Assembly: GCA_964457365.1 (NCBI GenBank)
Contig: CAYWFP010000150.1
Span: 1-6,732 of the forward strand
Source: CAYWFP01 sp964457365
GTDB taxonomy: Bacteria > Planctomycetota > SZUA-567
Length of the DNA stretch: 6,732 nt
Direction of reading: 5' to 3'
The translations under genes and the position numbers were made by a program. Numbering within the stretch: position 1 is the stretch's first letter; the number at the start of each line of letters is the position of its first letter. This document shows, piece by piece, positions 1-5,869 of this stretch. A model generated the notes under the pieces. The model was not told where the DNA came from. It worked only from the letters and a program-made list of their open reading frames with translations, and did not search any database.

Positions 1-1
1 G

Positions 2-55
2 CAGCAGCATGGCGGCACCTACAGCTTTGAGGTGCATCCCGAGGCGAACAAGGTA
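2..55 (+). other. Fragment resembling internal part of ribosomal protein L23
   Basis: Read from base 2 on the plus strand, this stretch encodes about 18 residues containing TYSFEVHPEANKVE. This resembles the conserved L23 segment that follows the N-terminal helix (pattern YxFEVxxxANKxExKxAVE; for example B. subtilis L23 has KYTFEVDVRANKTEVK). The resemblance stops around base 55, and the frame then reaches a stop (TAG, 77-79) inside sequence that is clearly glgX on the other strand. L23 genes normally sit in the S10 ribosomal operon, not beside glgX. The fragment has no start, no end and no L23 neighbours in view. The match is from memory of the family and is short, so it could be coincidental. 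Confidence 0.45.
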
Positions 56-1278
56 GAGGGGAAGGAGCCGACCTGGTAGAGTCCGGCCGCGTCCCAGGCC
101 TCGGCGATCATCTTGGTGTCGGCGAGCACCGGGTCGACCGAGATGCGCTCCAGCAGCGGCGGGTTCTGCAGCACCTCGCCGTTCTCGCCGCGGCCGAGGA
201 TGGCCGCCAGGTCGAAGCGGAAGCCGTCGACGTGCATCTCCGAGACCCAGTAGCGCAGCGCGTCGAGGATCATCGCGCGCACCAGCGAATGGTTGCAGTT
301 GAGGGTATTGCCGCAGCCGCTGTAGTTGCGGTAGCTGCCGTCCTTCTCGAGCATGTAGTAGATGCTGTTGTCGATGCCGCGGAAGCTGATGACGGGGCCG
401 CGCTCGTCGCCCTCGCCGGTGTGGTTGAAGACGACGTCGAGGTAGACCTCCATGCCCTCGGCGTGGAAGGCCTTGACCATCTGGCGGAACTCGTTGACCT
501 GGTTGCCCTCGTGGCCGTTGGCGGCGTAGCTGGCCTTGGGCGCGAAGAAGGCGATGGGGGAGTAGCCCCAGTAGTTGCGCAGGATCTCGCCGGTGCGCGG
601 ATGGTGGCGGAGGTGCTCGTTCTCGTCGAATTCGAAGACCGGCATCAGTTCCACCGCGTTGACGCCGAGTTCCTTCAGGTACGGGATCTTCTCGATCAGG
701 CCCAGGTACGTTCCCGGGTGCTTGACGCCCGACGATTCATGCACGGTGAAGCCGCGCGGGTGGACCTCGTAGATGACCAGGTCGGCCATCGGGATGCGCG
801 GCGGGGTGTCGCCCTCCCAGTCGAAGTCCTCCGAGGGCAGCCGTCCGAGGCGGTGGCAGACCACTTTCTCGTCCTGGTCGGACGGGACGTGGATGATGTC
901 GCTCTCGCCCCAGGTTGACCCGCCGCTCAGCGCGCGCGCGTACGGGTCGATCAGCACCACGTTGGGATCGTACCAGTGACCTTCGTGCGGCGCGTGCGGC
1001 CCTTCCAGCCGCCAGCCGTAGCGCACCGTCGGGTCGATCCCTTCGACCAGCGCGTGCCAGACGTGGCCGGTGCGGTGGCGCTTGGGGTCGAGATGGATCT
1101 CGGCGATGGGGCGTTCGTCGTTGTCGGAGTCGAAGAGGAGCAGCGTGGCGGCGGTGGCGTGTTCGGAGAAGAGGGCGAAGTTGATGCCGTTGCCGACGAA
1201 GGTGGCGCCGAAGGGCAGCGACTTGCCGCGGTCGACCTTGTAGGTGCCGACCCACCAGACATCCGAATTCTCGGGCAT
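19..1278 (-). CDS. glgX: Glycogen debranching enzyme GlgX (isoamylase type), C-terminally truncated
   Basis: GlgX is a cytoplasmic GH13 enzyme that hydrolyses alpha-1,6 branch points of phosphorylase-trimmed glycogen. The 419-residue reading frame has an N-terminal CBM48-like domain (about 18-115, with LPFGATFVGNGINFALFSEH), then the barrel: GYSPIAFFAPKASY (238-251), region I DVVFNH (281-286), region II DGFRFD with the nucleophile Asp356, and region III IAEAWD with the acid/base Glu393. The stretch through GLYQVGSFPS (about 408) is typical of the family; the last 11 residues (TLFASGCTSKL) are not. Full-length GlgX is roughly 650-750 residues, so region IV (the HD motif) and the C-terminal domain are missing. 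The loss coincides with the L23-like junction near base 55. The ATG at 1278 is preceded by AAGGAG six bases upstream (1285-1290). If the junction is real the product should be inactive; if it is an assembly artefact the gene is probably intact. Confidence 0.9.
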   Translation of the reverse strand: MPENSDVWWVGTYKVDRGKSLPFGATFVGNGINFALFSEHATAATLLLFDSDNDERPIAEIHLDPKRHRTGHVWHALVEGIDPTVRYGWRLEGPHAPHEGHWYDPNVVLIDPYARALSGGSTWGESDIIHVPSDQDEKVVCHRLGRLPSEDFDWEGDTPPRIPMADLVIYEVHPRGFTVHESSGVKHPGTYLGLIEKIPYLKELGVNAVELMPVFEFDENEHLRHHPRTGEILRNYWGYSPIAFFAPKASYAANGHEGNQVNEFRQMVKAFHAEGMEVYLDVVFNHTGEGDERGPVISFRGIDNSIYYMLEKDGSYRNYSGCGNTLNCNHSLVRAMILDALRYWVSEMHVDGFRFDLAAILGRGENGEVLQNPPLLERISVDPVLADTKMIAEAWDAAGLYQVGSFPSTLFASGCTSKL

Positions 1279-1474
1279 GGAATTCTCCTTCCTCCGCGTA
1301 TGGCGCCGGGAGGCGGATTGTATAACGGGGGCGCGATTTTCGCGTCTCGATTGCGTTAAAATTTAATTGCGACGGTCGTTCTCTTCGGAAATGATGCAAA
1401 TCCGGGAAGGTCGATGCAAGGGGTGAAGGGGAAATCGCAGGCGGTCGACCGGGATTTTCGCGACAGGGCGGATC
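1279..1474. other. dnaA-glgX intergenic spacer
   Basis: This 196-base gap separates the dnaA stop from the glgX start, both on the minus strand. It contains an AT-rich patch (about 1355-1372), a TATACA element on the minus strand (1319-1324) with no recognisable -35 partner, a small hairpin CGCGA-TTT-TCGCG (1332-1344), a 10-bp palindrome CGGTCGACCG (1442-1451), and the 10-mer GATTTTCGCG twice (1335-1344 and 1453-1462). I see no stem followed by a T-run that would end dnaA transcripts. The spacer is long enough for glgX to have its own promoter, but none is convincing. Confidence 0.4.
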
Positions 1475-2899
1475 TCACGACTCGAAGAGGCGTCCCTGTT
1501 CGCGGAAGATCTCCGCCGGCTCGATGTGGTCGGCGCCGAGCTGGTGGAGGATCTGGCGCAGGCGGCGCTCGTGAACGTCCTTGTCGAAGTTCGGCAGGAT
1601 CGGTTTCTTCAGGTTGGCGATGATGGTCGCGTGCGAGCGGCCGCCGAAGTAGGCGCCGATCTCGCTGAGCGAGAGCGGGGTGATGCGGCGGGCGATGTGG
1701 ATGCCGGCCTTGCGCGCGAGGGCGATGCCGTTGGAGCGCTTGCGGCTCTTGAGCTCGGCGACGGTGACGCCGTAGGCCTTGGCCGTGGCCTCGGCGATGG
1801 CGTCGAGGTCGATCGCGGTGGTGCGCCGGGGCATGGTCGGGCCGATGATGGCCGCGGCGGTCTTCAGGCCGATCTCCAGGCCGCCGAGATTGGCGTGGGC
1901 GGCGAGTTTGCCGATGGCGCCCTCGAGGTCGCGGACGCTGCCCTGGAAGCAGCGGGCCACGAGCTCGACCACCTCGTCGGGCAGCGCGATCTCGCGCCGG
2001 CCGACCTTCTGCCGGACGATGGCCTTGCGCGTCTCCGGATCGGGCTGTTCCACCCGGAGCGAGAGACCGGCGGTGATGCGACTCAGCAGGCGCGGCGGCA
2101 GCTTCAACTCTTCCGGGCGGCAGTTGCTGACCAGGGCGATCTGGCTGCCGCGCTGCATCAGCGCGTCGACGGTGTTGAGCAACTCCTCGTGGGTGGCGGC
2201 CTTGTTGCCCCGGGCGAGGATCTGGATGTCGTCCAGGACCAGGAAGTCGCAGGTGCGCATGCGCTGGCGGAACGCCGGCAGGCGCTTGCCCGCGTGGGCC
2301 TGGGTGTATTGCTGGACGAACTCCTCCCCCGAGAGCAGTTCGATACGGTGCTCGCCGTCGCGGCCGACCGCCTCGGCGCACATGCCGTGCAGGAGGTGGG
2401 TCTTGCCCAGGCCGTGATCGCCGAAGATGAAGATCGGGTTGAACTCGCCCGGATGCAGCGCCGCGCGGCGGCAGGCGGCATGCGCCATCTGGTTACCCGG
2501 TCCGGGGATGAAGGATTCGAGGCGATATTCCTGATGCAGCCGCTCCAGGAGGGTATGACGCTTGGGTCTGGGCGCAACGGGCAGTACTTTCTCGTGCACG
2601 CCTTCGCGGCGCTGGGCGGCGCGCTTTTTGCGAAACGGCTCGGGAGCGATGGTGATCTCGATGGCCGGACATAGGCCGCAGAGTCGCTCCACCACCGTGG
2701 CGATCAGGTCGCTGTAGTTGCTGGCGATCCAGCTTTTGTGGAAGACCGAACCGACGCCGACGATCAGTCGCGGCGCCTCCGGGTCGAAGGAGACGAATTC
2801 GGTGTTTTTGAACCAGGTGTTGAAGCTCTGCTGCGACACTTCAGCGGCGATGGCGTCGAGGACCGCGTTCCAGTCGAGCGATATGCGCTGCGAAGACAA
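1475..2899 (-). CDS. dnaA: Chromosomal replication initiator protein DnaA (divergent)
   Basis: DnaA is the cytoplasmic AAA+ ATPase that binds and melts the origin. The 474-residue product has the usual four-part layout: domain I (about 8-85, with SFNTWFKNTEF), a short linker (86-115), the ATPase domain (about 118-340) and a helix-turn-helix domain IV (about 360-455). Visible motifs are Walker A GDHGLGKTH (160-168), Walker B FLVLDD (219-224), arginine finger Arg274 in LLSRITAGL, sensor II SVRDLEG with Arg323, and the DNA-binding signature SLSEIGAYFGGRSHATI (410-426). Several positions depart from the family: sensor I reads VSNCRPEEL where TSDR is usual, box VII lacks the common FxWGL, and GGRDHTTV is GGRSHATI. 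The start is TTG, with a G-rich GGGGGA a few bases upstream; an ATG at 2906 is out of frame. dnaN, recF and gyrB are not adjacent. It could be the main DnaA or a second paralogue. Confidence 0.93.
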   Translation of the reverse strand: MSSQRISLDWNAVLDAIAAEVSQQSFNTWFKNTEFVSFDPEAPRLIVGVGSVFHKSWIASNYSDLIATVVERLCGLCPAIEITIAPEPFRKKRAAQRREGVHEKVLPVAPRPKRHTLLERLHQEYRLESFIPGPGNQMAHAACRRAALHPGEFNPIFIFGDHGLGKTHLLHGMCAEAVGRDGEHRIELLSGEEFVQQYTQAHAGKRLPAFRQRMRTCDFLVLDDIQILARGNKAATHEELLNTVDALMQRGSQIALVSNCRPEELKLPPRLLSRITAGLSLRVEQPDPETRKAIVRQKVGRREIALPDEVVELVARCFQGSVRDLEGAIGKLAAHANLGGLEIGLKTAAAIIGPTMPRRTTAIDLDAIAEATAKAYGVTVAELKSRKRSNGIALARKAGIHIARRITPLSLSEIGAYFGGRSHATIIANLKKPILPNFDKDVHERRLRQILHQLGADHIEPAEIFREQGRLFES

Positions 2900-2985
2900 A
2901 CAGCATCCCCCCGCCCAGCGAGCCGGGCTTTAAATTGTGCGTTCGTCGTCTGTTGAAAACGGGGTTCTGATGAGCGGTATGCGCC

Positions 2986-3012
2986 AAAAAAAGACTCTCA
3001 CCGACCCGCGAG
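2986..3012 (-). other. Small hairpin followed by T7 in the dnaA leader
   Basis: On the minus strand CTCGC (3012-3008) can pair with GTGAG (3001-2997) around a 6-base loop, including one G-U pair, and is followed after four bases by seven Ts (2992-2986). The shape resembles a weak intrinsic terminator pointing towards dnaA. The stem is only five base pairs. It begins almost at the predicted start of the dnaA transcript, so it could only stop transcripts from further upstream, or act as a 5'-end stem. Confidence 0.25.
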
Positions 3013-3020
3013 TTTGAAGC

Positions 3021-3048
3021 ATCTTAGGCGGGTTTGAAAAGCTGTCAA
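3021..3048 (-). promoter_or_regulatory. Candidate sigma70-type promoter for dnaA
   Basis: The minus strand has a perfect TTGACA (-35, 3048-3043), a 16-base spacer and TAAGAT (-10, 3026-3021; 4 of 6 consensus bases). It points at dnaA and predicts a start near 3014 and a leader of about 115 bases. It is the best leftward promoter I could find in the spacer. The TTGAC motif cluster at 3075-3110 lies just upstream of the -35, a plausible place for control. Confidence 0.45.
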
Positions 3049-3074
3049 TCCGAAAAAGAAGGACCTACCGGACA

Positions 3075-3110
3075 GGTTGACAACCGGCTTTGTCAAGACC
3101 TCCGACAACC
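3075..3110. promoter_or_regulatory. Cluster of TTGAC-related motifs upstream of the dnaA promoter
   Basis: Within 36 bases there are an imperfect palindrome GGTTGACAACC (3075-3085; two 5-bp arms around a central A), TTTGTCAA (3089-3096) and GACAACC (3104-3110). All are variants of one TTGAC/GTTGTC sequence in both orientations. Such spaced, inverted copies are typical of a protein-binding region. The bound protein is unknown; DnaA itself or a transcription factor are both possible. Confidence 0.35.
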
Positions 3111-3257
3111 TCCCCGCAGCCGCCGTGTTAGCAGCTTGCGAATACTATAATATGCCAAAAAAACATACTGAAAAATAATCGGAAATAGTTGATTAAGGCT
3201 GGTTGAAGTATTTGCGGGCATGGGCAGAAGTTAGCGCAAAAAGCCATAAGGTATATA

Positions 3258-3286
3258 TTGACAAATAGTTAAAGTCATTTTATGGC
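3258..3286 (+). promoter_or_regulatory. Candidate promoter reading towards the tolC-like gene
   Basis: There is a perfect TTGACA (-35, 3258-3263), a 17-base AT-rich spacer and TATGGC (-10, 3281-3286; only the first three bases match consensus). The predicted start is near 3293, about 300 bases before the tolC-like start codon and inside the hairpin at 3291-3321. The -35 and spacing are ideal; the -10 is poor. Confidence 0.35.
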
Positions 3287-3290
3287 GCGA

Positions 3291-3321
3291 GGAAGCCGTC
3301 AATCCCGGGGTGACGGTTTTC
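3291..3321 (+). other. Hairpin with T-rich 3' arm downstream of candidate promoter
   Basis: GGAAGCCGTCA (3291-3301) can pair with TGACGGTTTTC (3311-3321) around a 9-base loop. The inner six pairs, CCGTCA/TGACGG, are perfect; the outer five include two G-U pairs. The 3' arm ends in TTTTC, so it partly resembles a short intrinsic terminator in the plus direction. It could be a terminator, an attenuator-like stem at the start of the 3258 promoter's transcript, or part of a protein-binding site. Confidence 0.3.
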
Positions 3322-3375
3322 TAACAATGTTGAGGGCGGGAAGTTGCGACGCTGTCGCCAAGCGGTGTTTCGATC

Positions 3376-3461
3376 GCGGCACGTAGACGGCGAATGCGCG
3401 GCGGAGCCCGCGGGATCGATCCGGTTTCCGGGGATCGGGCAGGCTGTTGGCGGCACGTAGA
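3376..3461. repeat. 12-bp direct repeat GCGGCACGTAGA (two copies)
   Basis: The identical 12-mer GCGGCACGTAGA occurs at 3376-3387 and 3450-3461, 74 bases apart start to start, upstream of the tolC-like gene and just before the 3479-3506 promoter. A perfect palindrome GGATCGATCC (3413-3422) lies between the copies. The arrangement could be paired operator sites; the bound factor is unknown. Confidence 0.4.
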
Positions 3462-3478
3462 TATCCTGCGGACAAGTC

Positions 3479-3506
3479 TTGCAAAAAACCGGGAAAGTTC
3501 TATAAT
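3479..3506 (+). promoter_or_regulatory. Candidate promoter of the tolC-like gene
   Basis: There is TTGCAA (-35, 3479-3484; 4 of 6 consensus bases), a 16-base spacer and a perfect TATAAT (-10, 3501-3506). The predicted start is near 3513, giving a leader of about 80 bases before the ATG at 3592. This is the best rightward promoter by position and -10 quality. If it is used, the in-frame ATG at 3505 overlaps the -10 box and cannot be the start codon. Confidence 0.5.
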
Positions 3507-3591
3507 GAGCCGTCATCGCTTGGGGGGCGCGCCGCAGTGGCGTTATCTGGCAAGCGTTGATGTGTCCGATAAACAAGCGCGCGGTGTTTGC

Positions 3592-5376
3592 ATGAAATCG
3601 ACCTCGTTCGTCCCTCTCTTCCTGCTCGCCATGACATTCGCCGTGTCTGCCGGCGAAGCGGATATCCACGCGGTGCCGGGAGTGCTTGACGAGGAAGAGA
3701 GCCACTACGCCGCGCTCGTGGCCGCCTCCGCGCGGGGTGACAAGCCGCACTATACGCTTAGCCTGCGGCAGGCCGAACAACTCGCGTTGCAGTACTCGCA
3801 CGAGCTGCGCCAGGCCCGGTTGAACCGGCGCGTCGCCTCGGGGCGGACCATGCGCGCCTACGGCGAGGCGCTGCCGCAGGTCACCACCAGCTTCGGCCAT
3901 CAATACTACCGCAAGCCCGACAGCATGCGCCCCGGCAACGTCTCTGCGGCGCAGGCGCCCGACGGCAAGATCGACGTCGGCGTCGGCAAGGACCGCAAGG
4001 ATCTCAACGATCGGCATTACCTCAAGCGCTACGACTGGTCGGTCACCGGCACCCAGCCGCTCTTCAAGGGCGGCAAGATCATCGCCGACATCCGTGGCGC
4101 GGGGCTGTACCGCGACAGTGTTAAAGAGAGCATCCGCCTTACCAAGCAGCAACTGCTGTACAACGTTCGCGCCGACTACTACGATCTGCGCTACGCCGAG
4201 AAGCTCGTCGACATCTTCACCACCCAGATCAATCTGGCGCAGGAATTTCTGGCCACCACCCGCAACCGCTATCAGGCCGGCACCATCACCGACATCGAGG
4301 TGACGCGCGCGGAGGTGGACGTGAGCAACAACCAGGCGCTGCTGATCCAGGCCGAGAACGGACTGGCCACGCAACGCACGTCCTTCCTGAAGCTGCTGGG
4401 GCTGCCCCTCGGCGCGGACCTGACCTTGACCGACGGTTTCCTCTTCGAGGATTTCGATCCGGGCGAGGAGCGGCGCCTGAGGGACCTGGAGTTGCGCGAC
4501 CGGCCGGAGCTGCGTCAGGCGCGCCTGCAGGAGAAGCTGCAGGAGAAGTCCATCCAGACGACCCGGTCGGCTCTCTTTCCGCAGGTCAACCTGACCGGCA
4601 CCTATTCGGCCAACAATCATACCTGGACCACCGAGACCGGCCGCTGGCGCAAGAACTGGAGCGTCGGCGTGCAGATGGACTGGCTGGTCTTCGACGGTCT
4701 GGTGATCCACGGCCAGATCCGCGAAGCGCAGGCGGTGCTGGAGCAGTACAAGCTCGACACCTACAACACGCGCGACACCATCAAGCTCGAAGTCCGCACG
4801 GCGCTGTTGAATCTCTTCAGCGCCATGGAGTTCGTCCGCTCCCAACGCGAGAACGTCCTGCAGGCCGAGCGCGTGGTCAAGCAGCAGACCATCCAGTGGG
4901 AGGAAGGCGCGGGCGGGCTGTATCTCGAGATCATCGACGCGCGCAAGTCGCTGGCCACCGCGCAGCAGAACTACTTTGCCGCTTTGCGGGACTACCATAT
5001 CGCCCGCACCGACCTCGAGCGCGCGCAGGGCAAGATCGGCGAGGACGTCTTCGAAGCGGCGCTCAGCGAGGTCAAGGGCGTGCACGTCGTCCGCGCCGAC
5101 GAGCGCACGCGCATCTACCAGCGCGAAAGCCGGATGCCGACCGAGGACTTCTTCGGCAACCTGCCCGTACCGGAGGAGGCGAAGCCGAAGCCCGCACCTG
5201 CGGAGCAGGGGGCGGTGCCGGGCGAGACGGCCGCGCCCGCGTTGCCGGCGCCGCGGATTATCGTCAAGCCCGAGGGACATGCCGCTCCTTCGCGCCGGCC
5301 GGCGATGGAGATCGTCTCCGAGGAGACCATCACCGTCCCGTCGGCCCCCACCCGCATCTTCCCGCGCGAGGAATGA
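3592..5376 (+). CDS. TolC-family outer-membrane efflux/secretion channel protein
   Basis: TolC-type proteins form trimeric channels that span the outer membrane and periplasm and serve RND, ABC or MFS pumps and type I secretion. I chose the ATG at 3592 because it starts a clear signal peptide, MKSTSFVPLFLLAMTFAVSA, with likely cleavage after AVSA (residue 20); the frame is open upstream to 3394 but gives no signal peptide there. No good ribosome site precedes this ATG. The 594-residue product has two outer-membrane efflux repeats (about 55-270 and 295-480). Typical features are NRYQAGTITDIEVTRAE (225-241), RPELRQA (304-310), ALFPQVNLTGTYS (327-339), and GLYLEIIDARKSLATAQQNY (442-461). Residues 490-594 form an extra Pro/Ala-rich periplasmic tail. 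No membrane-fusion or pump gene is adjacent, so its partner and substrate are unknown. The Nudix gene follows after 15 bases. Confidence 0.88.
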   Translation: MKSTSFVPLFLLAMTFAVSAGEADIHAVPGVLDEEESHYAALVAASARGDKPHYTLSLRQAEQLALQYSHELRQARLNRRVASGRTMRAYGEALPQVTTSFGHQYYRKPDSMRPGNVSAAQAPDGKIDVGVGKDRKDLNDRHYLKRYDWSVTGTQPLFKGGKIIADIRGAGLYRDSVKESIRLTKQQLLYNVRADYYDLRYAEKLVDIFTTQINLAQEFLATTRNRYQAGTITDIEVTRAEVDVSNNQALLIQAENGLATQRTSFLKLLGLPLGADLTLTDGFLFEDFDPGEERRLRDLELRDRPELRQARLQEKLQEKSIQTTRSALFPQVNLTGTYSANNHTWTTETGRWRKNWSVGVQMDWLVFDGLVIHGQIREAQAVLEQYKLDTYNTRDTIKLEVRTALLNLFSAMEFVRSQRENVLQAERVVKQQTIQWEEGAGGLYLEIIDARKSLATAQQNYFAALRDYHIARTDLERAQGKIGEDVFEAALSEVKGVHVVRADERTRIYQRESRMPTEDFFGNLPVPEEAKPKPAPAEQGAVPGETAAPALPAPRIIVKPEGHAAPSRRPAMEIVSEETITVPSAPTRIFPREE

Positions 5377-5391
5377 TCCCGGAAGGAGCCC

Positions 5392-5868
5392 GTGGCCGGG
5401 ATACTGACCGTCGCGCTGACCGCTATTCTCGAAAACGGGAACATCCTGCTGCTGCAGCGCGCGAAGGACCCGTACCGCGGCTACTGGTCGCTTCCCGGGG
5501 GCAAGCTCCATCCGGGCGAGACCGTGGCCGAGGCGGCGGTGCGCGAGGCGCGCGAGGAGACGGGCCTCGCGTGCGAGTTGCTGCATATCTGCGCGGTCGC
5601 CACCGAGACCATCCGCGAGGACGGTGCGGCCGATCCGGAGGCGCATTTCGTCATGTTCATCGTCGCGCTGCGCCCGCAAGGGGGGGGGCTCCGTGCCGGC
5701 GAGGAAGGCGAATCGGCCTGGTACCCGCTGGACGCCTTGCCGCCGCGGACCATTCCTACCGACCGGGAGATGATCGCCCGTTACGTCTGCGCCGGTGGGA
5801 AGGTCACGGTCGACCATTACCGCGTCGCGCGCACCGAAACGACCTTCCGCCTTGAGAGCGTGGAATAG
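5392..5868 (+). CDS. Nudix (MutT-like) hydrolase
   Basis: Nudix enzymes cleave nucleoside diphosphates linked to another group, such as oxidised dNTPs, ADP-ribose or nucleotide sugars, using Mg2+ in the cytoplasm. The 158-residue product has a complete Nudix box at 37-59: GKLHPGE, then seven residues, then REAREETGL, with the metal-binding glutamates Glu52, Glu55 and Glu56 present. It is preceded by the usual YWSLPGG (31-37) and followed by a WYPLDALPP segment (110-118). The substrate cannot be told from sequence. Translation starts at GTG, with GGAAGGAG immediately upstream, 15 bases after the tolC-like stop, so the two are probably one operon; a functional link is not evident. A run of nine Gs (5680-5688) lies within the frame (codons for Gly97-99) and is intact here. 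The stop lies one base from the stop of convergent ilvD. Confidence 0.9.
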   Translation: MAGILTVALTAILENGNILLLQRAKDPYRGYWSLPGGKLHPGETVAEAAVREAREETGLACELLHICAVATETIREDGAADPEAHFVMFIVALRPQGGGLRAGEEGESAWYPLDALPPRTIPTDREMIARYVCAGGKVTVDHYRVARTETTFRLESVE

Positions 5869-5869
5869 C

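Larger units (their letters stand above)
2900..3591. other. Gene-free region between dnaA and tolC-like gene; candidate origin or regulatory region
   Basis: These 692 bases separate divergently transcribed genes. I see no convincing gene. The core 3141-3290 is only about 34 % GC by my count, in strongly GC-rich surroundings. An AT-rich spacer next to dnaA is a common place for a replication origin. I searched both strands for TTWTNCACA-type DnaA boxes and saw none, so an origin call is not secure. The region does hold six GTTGA pentamers, all on the plus strand (2952, 3076, 3188, 3202, 3329, 3556), with no TCAAC on that strand, plus two GTTTGA (3012, 3032), GTCAATCC twice (3044 and 3298) and an inverted repeat TTTGCG-N18-CGCAAA (3211-3240). 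Promoters and hairpins are listed separately. The reading frame open from 3394 into the tolC-like gene looks non-coding before 3592. Confidence 0.45.

Noticed and set aside
1526..2674. Plus-strand open frame of 382 codons opposite dnaA
   Set aside because: It is a Val/Ala/Asp/Gly/Leu-rich shadow of the dnaA codons with no motif or plausible ribosome site; dnaA on the minus strand is unambiguous.
3146..3151. Perfect TATAAT as another plus-strand promoter
   Set aside because: No -35-like sequence occurs at 16-18 bases upstream and there is no TGn extension; a chance match is likely in this AT-rich stretch.
3299..3484. Small minus-strand frame of 61 codons in the dnaA-tolC spacer
   Set aside because: It has no recognisable motif and covers the direct repeats and promoter elements; nothing supports translation.
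3394..3591. N-terminal extension of the tolC-like gene starting at 3394 or 3505
   Set aside because: The extension would bury a good signal peptide that starts at 3592, it has no domain features, and the ATG at 3505 overlaps a perfect TATAAT box.
2900..3591. Canonical oriC with TTATCCACA-type DnaA boxes
   Set aside because: I looked on both strands and found no TTWTNCACA match, so only a tentative, non-canonical origin is suggested.
3280..5817. Minus-strand open frame of 845 codons opposite the tolC-like and Nudix genes
   Set aside because: It lies antisense to two genes with clear family motifs, is low-complexity (rich in Arg, Leu, Gly, Ala, Val and Asp) with no recognisable domain, and is expected as a by-product of GC-rich codon use on the other strand.
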